DNA of 5,175 nucleotides. Source: Halieaceae bacterium (GTDB taxonomy: Bacteria > Pseudomonadota > Gammaproteobacteria > Pseudomonadales > Halieaceae). The notes beneath the pieces were generated by a model. The model did not search any database. It had not been told where the DNA came from and saw only the letters and a program-made list of their open reading frames with translations. Location: the NCBI GenBank assembly GCA_018666055.1, contig JABJAS010000155.1, positions 1 to 5,175 of the forward strand. Direction: 5' to 3'. The translations under genes and the position numbers were made by a program. Positions 1-5,175 of this stretch are shown here, in pieces. Each line of letters opens with the position of its first letter. The stretch's first letter is position 1.

Positions 1-237
1 AGCAGAGGGGTCTTCATCCGCGGCCGGCAAGCGGATATTTCGCGCTGGCACCACCGTGGAGATCGCGTGCTTATAGACCATTTGTGACACCGTATTTTTT
101 AACAACACGACAAACTGATCAAAAGACTCAATCTGGCCTTGTAGCTTGATGCCGTTGACCAAGTATATCGATACGGGGACTCTTTCCTTGCGTAATGCAT
201 TCAGATAAGGGTCTTGTAGGGTATGCCCTTTTGACAT
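1..237 (-). CDS. hfq: RNA chaperone Hfq, 3' end cut by window edge
   Basis: Hfq is a cytoplasmic, hexameric Sm-like protein that binds small RNAs and mRNAs and promotes their pairing. Reading leftward from the ATG at 237-235 gives 79 uninterrupted codons to the window edge. The translation begins [20 protein letters not shown] and is very close to E. coli Hfq. Visible landmarks are Q8 and D9 and F42 (proximal face), the rim residues R16, K17 and R19, and the Sm2 signature Y55-K56-H57 followed by [10 protein letters not shown]. The Sm fold ends near residue 70. The last visible residues, PAADEDPSA, start the variable C-terminal tail, whose length and stop lie outside. A strong AAGGAG ribosome binding site fixes the start. 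It is the last gene seen in the cluster and is separated from miaA by 130 bases, unlike the tightly packed genes before it, which suggests additional transcription of its own. In E. coli hflX follows, but that position is beyond this window. The identification is essentially certain. Confidence 0.97.
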   Translation of the reverse strand, partial: MSKGHTLQDPYLNALRKERVPVSIYLVNGIKLQGQIESFDQFVVLLKNTVSQMVYKHAISTVVPARNIRLPAADEDPSA

Positions 238-242
238 GGGAA

Positions 243-248
243 CTCCTT
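243..248 (-). promoter_or_regulatory. Strong ribosome binding site of hfq
   Basis: The minus strand reads AAGGAG here, followed by five bases (TTCCC) and the hfq ATG. This is a near-consensus Shine-Dalgarno sequence with good spacing. It contrasts with tsaE, amiB and miaA, which have no clear site, and agrees with hfq being translated independently and at a high level. Confidence 0.9.
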
Positions 249-314
249 GTTATACCAACCAAAGCGGTGCGCTCTTCACGAAAAGCGCGTTACGGCCGCC
301 AATAATGTGGCGAC

Positions 315-336
315 AAAAAACTTCACCGTAATGAAG
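315..336 (-). terminator. Weak intrinsic terminator or attenuator between miaA and hfq
   Basis: On the minus strand the stem CTTCAT/GTGAAG closes a TACG tetraloop and is followed at once by six T residues, the shape of a rho-independent terminator. The stem has only five Watson-Crick pairs plus one T-G pair and is not rich in GC, so termination is probably partial. It lies 31 bases after the miaA stop. It could trim read-through from the upstream genes before hfq, or be only a leader hairpin with a U tract that Hfq might bind. Confidence 0.4.
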
Positions 337-343
337 CGGACGT

Positions 344-372
344 ATTCTACTACGATCTCACTGCCATCTAAA
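344..372 (-). promoter_or_regulatory. Candidate sigma-70 promoter for hfq
   Basis: On the minus strand TTTAGA (372-367, four of six matches to TTGACA) and TAGAAT (349-344, five of six matches to TATAAT) are separated by exactly 17 bases. The -35 element overlaps the miaA stop codon. Transcription would start near 337, giving an hfq leader of about 100 nucleotides whose first hairpin lies at the very 5' end. In E. coli the hfq promoters lie further upstream, within the genes before it, so further promoters inside miaA are possible here too but none was identified. Confidence 0.4.
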
Positions 373-1351
373 AGTTCCGCGCCACCCTATTAATACACGT
401 TAACCAATTTTCTCCGTCTCCATCAGCCGTATCGACCTCGTCAGGCGCTGACGACGGTGAGTCTGTAGCCTTGGTTTTCACAACTTGGCCTGACGCGTCG
501 GTCAGTAGCCAAGACAAATCTGGCCAACTTCGCAGCCAAGTCAGCTGCCGTTTAGCGAGTTGGCGCGTCGCCGCCAATATTTTTTCGCGACACTCGTCGA
601 GCGTGATCTCATGGTTTAAGTGAGACCAAACCTGCCGATACCCCACGGCCCGCATCGAGGGCAAGTCCGTGTGCAGATCACCACGTTGATACAACGCCAG
701 GACCTCTGCCACCAACCCCGCAGCAAACATCGCATCGAGCCGCGCCACAATGCGGGAATGCAGCGTACTGCGATCCTCGGGGCACAGCGCGATACATTCA
801 TAGTCAGCCGCATTGGTCGTCGTTTCACCACGCTGCCATTCACTCAGTGCCACCCCCGTGCCGCGAAAGACCTCTAGCGCTCTGCCAATACGTTGGCTGT
901 GATTGGGGTGAATCTGCGCTGCTATTGTGGGGTCTACGTCAGTCAGTTGCTCATGCAATGCCGGCCATCCGCTCGTTTTTGCCTCGGTTTCTATGGCCGC
1001 ACGGATGTCAGAATCGATTGCCGGAATTGGGTCGAACCCCTGCACCAAAGCACGGAAATACAACATGCTCCCGCCCACTAAAATGGGTTTGCGCCCGCGC
1101 GCCCTGATGTCAGCAATACTCGCTTTGGCGTCGCGGGCAAAATCAGCGGCGGTGTAAACATCGGCAGGATCACGAATATGAACTAGATGGTGCGGATAGT
1201 CTGGTTTAGCAGCGCCTATGGACAATCCACGATACACCAACGCCGAGTCAACACTGATCAGCTCGCCACCCACGTGTTCGGCCAGCGCCTCGGCGAGCGA
1301 GGATTTCCCCGCGGCGGTGGGTCCCATCAATGCCAATACTTTTTCCGTCAT
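368..1351 (-). CDS. miaA: tRNA dimethylallyltransferase MiaA
   Basis: MiaA transfers a dimethylallyl group from dimethylallyl diphosphate to N6 of A37 in tRNAs that read codons starting with U, the first step of i6A/ms2i6A synthesis. The 327-residue protein has the P-loop GPTAAGKS (10-17), the substrate motif DSALVYRGLSIGAAKP (35-50) with the presumed catalytic base D35, the motif IRDP followed by YTAADFARDA (59-75), LVGGSMLYFRAL (91-102), HPNHSQRIGRALEVF (148-162), and the tRNA-binding segments GDLHTDLPSMRAVGYRQVW (224-242) and ATRQLAKRQLTWLRSW (261-276). The ATG at 1351 places the P-loop at the usual distance from the start and lies two bases after the mutL stop (TGA-TC-ATG). No Shine-Dalgarno sequence is evident, so coupling to mutL is likely. 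The protein is about ten residues longer than E. coli MiaA (316, from memory). Residues 288-327 form an acidic, Ser/Asp-rich, poorly structured tail. The gene ends in TAG at 370-368. Confidence 0.97.
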   Translation of the reverse strand: MTEKVLALMGPTAAGKSSLAEALAEHVGGELISVDSALVYRGLSIGAAKPDYPHHLVHIRDPADVYTAADFARDAKASIADIRARGRKPILVGGSMLYFRALVQGFDPIPAIDSDIRAAIETEAKTSGWPALHEQLTDVDPTIAAQIHPNHSQRIGRALEVFRGTGVALSEWQRGETTTNAADYECIALCPEDRSTLHSRIVARLDAMFAAGLVAEVLALYQRGDLHTDLPSMRAVGYRQVWSHLNHEITLDECREKILAATRQLAKRQLTWLRSWPDLSWLLTDASGQVVKTKATDSPSSAPDEVDTADGDGENWLTCINRVARNF

Positions 1352-1353
1352 GA

Positions 1354-3195
1354 TCAGCGACCGCGCAGAAACAGCCTATCGAGATCAACCATACCCTGCT
1401 GCACCCAGGTCGGCCGGCCATGATTACACTGCCCCGAGCGTTCAGTCTCTTCCATATCTCGCAGCAGGGCATTCATTTCCGGTAACGACAATCGGCGATT
1501 AGCGCGCACCGAACCATGGCAAGCCATGGTCGACAACAAAGCATCCAAAGAGCTGCTGATGCGATCACTGGTGCCAAACATCAATAAGTCAGACAGGACA
1601 TCTCGGACCAAGGCCTCTGCGTCACCGTTAATCAATGCAGCGGGGACCTCGCGAATAATCACCGATTCTTCACCCGATGCATCGAGCAATAACCCCAAAG
1701 CGGCCAGCTCGTCACTCTGTTCGATGGCGATAGCCGCTTCTCGGTTGGATACGGCAAGGGTTTGTGGAACAAGTAAGGGCTGTCGAGTAATGCCGTTGCT
1801 GTCGCGCGCCTGTTTGAGCCGCTCGTAGGTAATGCGCTCATGCGCAGCATGCATGTCGACCACTACCAAGCCATGCTGATTCTCCGCCAAGATATACACA
1901 CCGTGTAACTGAGCTATCGCGAAACCCAGCGGTGGGATGTCTGCCGGTTCGCCGGAAAACTCCGGCTGCGGACTCGATGAGGGTTGCGCCACAGTGCCTC
2001 GCCAACCTTGTGCGGTAGATGCAGGGCTTTGTGCGCCGACACCTCCCGTCGTAGCAGTCTCAAACCGATCTTGATTGAACTCGGAAAAACCACGGGTCGA
2101 CGACAAACCGCCAATGGACAGTCCGATACTCGATTGATGCGGTGATTGTCCGCTCTCGGTGATGTCGCTGGTGGCCACCGGTTGACCGGGTCGGACATCC
2201 GCGAGCGCACGCGACAAGGTACCAAACAGAAAATCGTGCACGGCACGGCTATTGCGGAACCGCACTTCATGTTTGGTCGGGTGCACGTTCACATCAACGC
2301 CTGCAGGATCGACCTCTAAAAACAAGACAAAGGCGGGGTGGCGGCCGTGAAACAAGACGTCTCGATAAGCTTGTCGGATCGCGTGCGACACCAGCTTGTC
2401 GCGAATCACGCGGCCGTTAACAAAAAAGTATTGCAAATCGGCCTGACTTCTTGAGAACGTCGGCTCGGCGACCCAGCCCCACAACCGTAGGTCACCCGCC
2501 TCGCGCTGAATAGGGACCGTGTGTTCAGCAAACCCACCCCCACAAATCTGCGCAACACGGCGCGCACGCTGCGCCTCATCTTCAGCGGCCGCAAGCTGCA
2601 GCGTCTGCTTGCCATTATGCCGAAGCGTGAACGAGACATCGGGTCGCGATAACGCCTGACGCTTGATCACCTCATAGACATGGCCGTACTCCGTTTTGTC
2701 CGTCCGCAAGAACTTACGGCGCGCTGGCGTGTTATAGAACAAATCTCTCACTTCGAGTGTCGTGCCTCTGGGATGTGGCGCTGGACGCACCGTCACCGCC
2801 ATTTCTCGACCTTCGCAGAGGGCCTGATGGCCAAAGGAGGAATCCTCATTTTGATTAGAGGTGAGGAGCAAACGCGAAACCGATGCTATTGAGGCCAAGG
2901 CCTCCCCGCGAAACCCCAGCGAAGCGACGGCTTCTAGATCATCAATAGAATTAATTTTGCTGGTGGCGTGTCTCGCTAATGACAAGGCTAGATCAGACTC
3001 TGCAATACCCAGTCCATCATCGCGCACCCGTAATAAGCGGACACCCCCCGCCTCCACGTCAACCTCAATACGCCTAGCACCGGCGTCGAGGCTATTCTCT
3101 ACCGCCTCTTTGACCACCGATGCCGGTCTTTCCACCACTTCACCCGCAGCAATTTGGTTCGCGAGTCGCGGTTCAAGAATACGGATCGAAACCAC
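1354..3195 (-). CDS. mutL: DNA mismatch repair protein MutL, endonuclease type
   Basis: MutL is the dimeric ATPase that links MutS mismatch recognition to strand incision. The 613 residues begin with a GHKL ATPase domain (about 1-335): [20 protein letters not shown] (11-30), catalytic E33 and Mg-binding N34, the DxGxG site D59-D60-G61-L62-G63, GFRGEAL (94-100), [12 protein letters not shown] (153-164) and the ATP-contacting K308 in [11 protein letters not shown] Ser/Gly/Gln-rich linker covers about 336-418. The C-terminal dimer domain carries [12 protein letters not shown] (447-458), matching DQHA(X)2E(X)4E except Gln to Met, the beta-clamp motif QPLLVP (472-477), [10 protein letters not shown] (558-567), CNHGRPT (590-596) and a final FLR (609-611). 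This is the set found in MutL proteins with latent nicking activity and absent from E. coli MutL, which relies on MutH. The start is GTG, sharing its G with the amiB TAG stop and served by a GGAGG site. It is a typical, complete gene. Confidence 0.97.
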   Translation of the reverse strand: MVSIRILEPRLANQIAAGEVVERPASVVKEAVENSLDAGARRIEVDVEAGGVRLLRVRDDGLGIAESDLALSLARHATSKINSIDDLEAVASLGFRGEALASIASVSRLLLTSNQNEDSSFGHQALCEGREMAVTVRPAPHPRGTTLEVRDLFYNTPARRKFLRTDKTEYGHVYEVIKRQALSRPDVSFTLRHNGKQTLQLAAAEDEAQRARRVAQICGGGFAEHTVPIQREAGDLRLWGWVAEPTFSRSQADLQYFFVNGRVIRDKLVSHAIRQAYRDVLFHGRHPAFVLFLEVDPAGVDVNVHPTKHEVRFRNSRAVHDFLFGTLSRALADVRPGQPVATSDITESGQSPHQSSIGLSIGGLSSTRGFSEFNQDRFETATTGGVGAQSPASTAQGWRGTVAQPSSSPQPEFSGEPADIPPLGFAIAQLHGVYILAENQHGLVVVDMHAAHERITYERLKQARDSNGITRQPLLVPQTLAVSNREAAIAIEQSDELAALGLLLDASGEESVIIREVPAALINGDAEALVRDVLSDLLMFGTSDRISSSLDALLSTMACHGSVRANRRLSLPEMNALLRDMEETERSGQCNHGRPTWVQQGMVDLDRLFLRGR

Positions 3196-4604
3196 TATGG
3201 TGCCTCCGGTATCACTAAGGTTTGCCCAACGTAGATCACATCACGACTTAACCCGTTGGTCGATTTAATCGCAGCAAGGGATACCCCAAATTGTTCGGCG
3301 ATCTGCGAGAGCGTATCGCCCGCTGCGATCGTCACCTCGCGCCCTCCTTGCTCTCGCTGCCACGCCAACAGCGTACCCGGTGGCGGCTGACGCGCAAACC
3401 AGCTCTGTATGCCGCGGCGGATCGCCCGCGCCATTTTATCCTGATAGGTCGGAGTGGCCAGTCGTTCAGCCTCTTGCGGATTAGAGATAAAACCAGTTTC
3501 GACCAGTAACGAGGGGACGTCGGGCGACTTCAGCACCACAAAGCCCGCTTGCTCGACCTGTTGTTTATGCAGACGGGCGACGCCCTCTATCTGTTGCAAA
3601 ATCAACCGGCCCACGTTCAAACTGGTATCCAGCGTGCCGGTCATCGAGAGATCTGCCAATACCCCTGCGAGCATAGGGTCCATCTCTGCCAATTGGACGC
3701 CACCGACCCGGTCTGCCTCATTTTCGGTATCGGCTAGGTATTGTGCCGTGGTCGAGGTCGCTCCGCGCGTCGATAAAGTGTAAATCGAAGCCCCTCGCGC
3801 AGACGGTTCTCGAAACGCGTCTGCATGAATCGAAATGAAAAGGTCGGCTTGAAGCGATCGTGCTTGATCTCGACGGTTTTTCAGACTGACGTAATAGTCA
3901 CCGGTGCGAATCAGTACCGGCTTGAATCCGGGGATTTTCGCTAATTGCGCCTCAAGCCGACGGGCAATCTGCAAGACAACCACTTTTTCACGCAAACCCC
4001 CTGGGCCAGACGCCCCCGGATCTTCACCGCCGTGACCCGGATCGATCGCAATCACAATATCCCGGCGGGCATCCAACGACTCGACCGTCATGACCGGCGC
4101 TGGGGTAGCGACCACCTCCGCCACCGCATTTACCTTATCAAATAAATCCACCACCACTCGGTGACCCGTTGACTCATTTGGCGGCAGCAAAAAAATCGAC
4201 ACGGTGACCTGAGCAGTCAGATCAAAAACCACCCGAAGATTGGTGCCTTGCCGAATACCTGCGCGGACACGTGCGATAGGAGTCTCTGCCAGAGGCAGCG
4301 CAGACAATGCCGTATTGAGCCGTGTATCGAGCAAGTCGAGCACCAGACGATCCGGATTCGCTAAGGTCAATGTTTCAAAATCCACCGCGTCGGAGAGATC
4401 CAATACGATGCGGGTATGATCCGGCGCACGCCACAAGCGCACTGCCTCCAGCTCTGAAGACCAAGCCATGGGGGTCGCACTGATAGCGGAGGCGACTAGC
4501 GCAACACCCAGCAAAAGGTGCGCCCGAGAACGACCGCTGTGACACCACGGGGGAGCACCCTTTTTGAGTGAGAACGGCGTTTGAATGAAGTGGCGTAGCA
4601 TCAT
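3195..4604 (-). CDS. amiB: N-acetylmuramoyl-L-alanine amidase AmiB, AMIN-Amidase_3-LysM
   Basis: AmiB is a periplasmic zinc amidase that cuts the stem peptide from N-acetylmuramic acid and splits septal peptidoglycan for daughter cell separation. The 469 residues show, in order: an N-terminal signal with an unusually long n-region (1-28), hydrophobic core (about 29-47) and likely signal-peptidase cleavage near the Ala/Ser residues before ELEAVRLW; an AMIN septal-targeting domain (about 51-155); a variable linker (156-180); and an Amidase_3 domain (about 182-403). Expected zinc ligands are H191 ([12 protein letters not shown]), E206 (GLREK) and H260 (SIHADAF), with catalytic E369 in [11 protein letters not shown]. 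The insert at about 285-350 matches the autoinhibitory helix of AmiB/AmiC, which EnvC or NlpD displaces. A LysM domain follows (about 422-466), as in E. coli AmiB. The ATG directly abuts the tsaE stop (TAGATG); a second ATG follows at once. No clear Shine-Dalgarno sequence is seen, so coupling is likely. Confidence 0.96.
   Translation of the reverse strand: MMLRHFIQTPFSLKKGAPPWCHSGRSRAHLLLGVALVASAISATPMAWSSELEAVRLWRAPDHTRIVLDLSDAVDFETLTLANPDRLVLDLLDTRLNTALSALPLAETPIARVRAGIRQGTNLRVVFDLTAQVTVSIFLLPPNESTGHRVVVDLFDKVNAVAEVVATPAPVMTVESLDARRDIVIAIDPGHGGEDPGASGPGGLREKVVVLQIARRLEAQLAKIPGFKPVLIRTGDYYVSLKNRRDQARSLQADLFISIHADAFREPSARGASIYTLSTRGATSTTAQYLADTENEADRVGGVQLAEMDPMLAGVLADLSMTGTLDTSLNVGRLILQQIEGVARLHKQQVEQAGFVVLKSPDVPSLLVETGFISNPQEAERLATPTYQDKMARAIRRGIQSWFARQPPPGTLLAWQREQGGREVTIAAGDTLSQIAEQFGVSLAAIKSTNGLSRDVIYVGQTLVIPEAP
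3203..3207 (-). promoter_or_regulatory. Ribosome binding site fixing the GTG start of mutL
   Basis: The minus strand reads GGAGG here, inside the last codons of amiB, followed by seven bases (CACCATA) and the GTG at 3195-3193. The match and spacing are close to ideal. They support the rare start codon and the one-base overlap TAGTG between the two genes, so mutL probably has its own initiation as well as coupling to amiB. Confidence 0.85.
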
Positions 4605-5084
4605 CTACGCCGCGTCATGGGGCAAAGCAGCCAAAGCAGATGCCTCGACACTCATCAGTTGCAGTGTTCTCCCCGACGCTTGCGGCAACAAAGTCAGGTC
4701 GATAGTGGGCGCCGGCAGCTCGCCCTCGGCGCGCTCCGGCCATTCGATGAGCAGCACGCCGCGCGTTGCGAGGTAATCGTCTAACCCCAAATAAGCCAGC
4801 TCCTGCCCCCCACCAAGGCGGTATAAGTCGAGGTGAAAAACCGGCCCGTCAGAGAGCTCCTCGTAGGGCTCCACCAGCGTATACGTGGGGCTCTTGACTG
4901 AACCCAAGTGCCCTCTTCCGCGCAAGAAACCCCGGCTAAAGGTGGTTTTTCCCGCACCCAACTGACCCCGAAGATAAATGACGGCTGGCGATGAAATCTG
5001 CCGAGCCAGGCGCTCACCAAAAGCCAATGTAGCCGCTTCGTCGGCGAGAAAACAGCTGCCTGTGTGAGGGAGAGAGGGTGTCAT
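4605..5084 (-). CDS. tsaE: tRNA threonylcarbamoyladenosine synthesis ATPase TsaE
   Basis: TsaE is the small ATPase that works with TsaB, TsaC and TsaD to make t6A at position 37 of tRNAs that read ANN codons. Numbering from this start (159 residues), the protein has the P-loop GQLGAGKTT (40-48) followed by FSRGFLRGRGHLG, the family signature KSPTYTLVEPY (64-74), FHLDLYRL (83-90) and LLIEWPER (111-118). This matches E. coli TsaE (153 residues, from memory) along its length. The frame also has an ATG at 5114, adding ten residues (MTRLARYTCS), and an in-frame TGA at 5120-5118 limits it there. I prefer 5084 because it fits the family length, places the start nearer the conserved core and leaves room for a promoter. 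Neither start has a good Shine-Dalgarno sequence. The TAG stop abuts the amiB ATG. In E. coli and Pseudomonas nnr precedes tsaE, but here no nnr is recognisable in the bases seen. Confidence 0.95.
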   Translation of the reverse strand: MTPSLPHTGSCFLADEAATLAFGERLARQISSPAVIYLRGQLGAGKTTFSRGFLRGRGHLGSVKSPTYTLVEPYEELSDGPVFHLDLYRLGGGQELAYLGLDDYLATRGVLLIEWPERAEGELPAPTIDLTLLPQASGRTLQLMSVEASALAALPHDAA

Positions 5085-5104
5085 AGAACAAGTGTACCGC
5101 GCCA

Positions 5105-5130
5105 AGCGAGTCATCTGTCACAATCTCGCT
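5105..5130. repeat. Inverted repeat AGCGAG-N14-CTCGCT between divergent starts
   Basis: Two perfect six-base arms, AGCGAG (5105-5110) and CTCGCT (5125-5130), face each other with centres 20 bases apart, about two turns of the helix. The right arm ends directly before the plus-strand ATG at 5131 and the left arm covers the alternative tsaE start region. The position suits an operator shared by divergent genes, but short arms like these also occur by chance. Confidence 0.3.
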
Positions 5131-5175
5131 ATGGAAGACGTTGTAAACATCGCCACTGATTCGCCAGAGAACTTG
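5131..5175 (+). CDS. 5' end of a divergent gene, possibly queG or orn
   Basis: An ATG at 5131 opens a plus-strand frame that runs to the window edge and reads MEDVVNIATDSPENL. Fifteen residues are too few to recognise a family. In E. coli the gene divergent from the tsaE cluster is queG (epoxyqueuosine reductase), and a variable N-terminus before a first helix would fit. The ending ENL could equally lead into the conserved IWIDLEMTGL start of oligoribonuclease (orn), which lies close by in E. coli. No Shine-Dalgarno sequence precedes the ATG. An in-frame GTG at 5092 is an alternative but would overlap tsaE. That this is coding at all rests on the open frame and conserved context, and chance openness over 15 codons is quite possible. 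Confidence 0.45.
   Translation, partial: MEDVVNIATDSPENL

Larger units (their letters stand above)
238..337 (-). promoter_or_regulatory. Probable structured 5' leader of hfq
   Basis: This is the gene-free stretch between a candidate promoter and the hfq start. On the minus strand I see three stem-loops in a row. The first (336-321) is CTTCAT-TACG-GTGAAG. The second (314-295) is GTCGCCA-CATTAT-TGGCGGC, seven pairs with one G-U. The third (288-269) is GCGCTTTT-CGTG-AAGAGCGC, eight pairs with one G-U. A run of six T residues (320-315) follows the first stem. About 20 bases then lead to the Shine-Dalgarno site and look unpaired. In E. coli, Hfq is known to bind its own mRNA leader and repress its translation. 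That this leader serves the same purpose is inference from position, the U tract and the hairpins. The pairings were found by eye and no folding energy was calculated. Confidence 0.4.

Noticed and set aside
250..256. TATAAC on the minus strand just before the hfq ribosome binding site, five of six matches to a -10 element
   Set aside because: Transcription from it would begin inside or after the AAGGAG site and remove it from the mRNA. No acceptable -35 element lies 16-18 bases upstream.
276..326. Minus-strand mini-ORF in the hfq leader, GTG start, MKFFVATLLAAVTRFS, resembling a leader peptide
   Set aside because: There is no Shine-Dalgarno sequence before the GTG, it begins inside the first hairpin, and a 16-codon open frame is expected by chance. 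Conservation would be needed to take it seriously.
616..3268. Several plus- and minus-strand open frames of 60-135 codons overlapping miaA, mutL and amiB
   Set aside because: They lie within genes with full conserved motifs, have no recognisable domains, and are rich in Arg, Ser, Pro and Cys as expected for shadow frames.
5058..5120. Minus-strand reading of the bases before tsaE as the end of an upstream gene (frame ending in TGA at 5120-5118)
   Set aside because: The last residues in that frame do not resemble Nnr or any protein I know, and a short open frame here is unremarkable. A divergent gene fits known context better, though not conclusively.
1..5175. Number of GATC sites as a test for Dam methylation, given an endonuclease-type MutL
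   Set aside because: By eye there are about thirty, not fewer than base composition predicts, so the sites neither support nor exclude Dam. The count says nothing firm in a window this small.

Overview
The window looks like chromosomal DNA from a gammaproteobacterium. The order tsaE-amiB-mutL-miaA-hfq, all read on the minus strand, is the conserved cluster known from Escherichia coli and Pseudomonas, and the proteins resemble those versions. MutL is the type with an endonuclease C-terminus, so the source is probably a gammaproteobacterium outside the MutH/Dam group that includes Escherichia and Vibrio. I cannot name a genus. I see no insertion sequence, prophage, CRISPR array, tRNA or rRNA gene, and no sign of a new system. 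This is a compact housekeeping operon.

Layout, in transcription order from right to left. The right edge (5131-5175) holds what looks like the first 15 codons of a divergent plus-strand gene, perhaps queG or orn. A short intergenic gap carries an inverted repeat. tsaE then runs from about 5084 (or 5114) down to 4605, and its TAG stop directly abuts the amiB ATG at 4604. amiB ends at 3195 in a TAGTG overlap with the GTG start of mutL, which has a good ribosome binding site. mutL ends at 1354, two bases before the miaA ATG at 1351. miaA ends at 368. The only gap in the cluster (238-367, 130 bases) holds a candidate promoter, a hairpin followed by six T residues, two more hairpins and a strong ribosome binding site. 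After it comes hfq from 237 leftward, cut by the window edge. No stretch above 300 bases lacks a gene.

The genes are unrelated in pathway but share housekeeping roles. TsaE (t6A37) and MiaA (i6A37) modify base 37 of tRNAs, and a divergent queG, if confirmed, would act on base 34. AmiB splits septal peptidoglycan, MutL couples mismatch recognition to strand incision, and Hfq is the RNA chaperone for small RNAs. Tight spacing and weak ribosome binding sites at tsaE, amiB and miaA suggest translational coupling. hfq, with its own leader and strong ribosome binding site, is probably also expressed independently.

The points most worth checking are the structured hfq leader, the MutL endonuclease motif set with a Gln-to-Met change, the tsaE upstream region with a possible leaderless start, and the absence of nnr from its usual place before tsaE.
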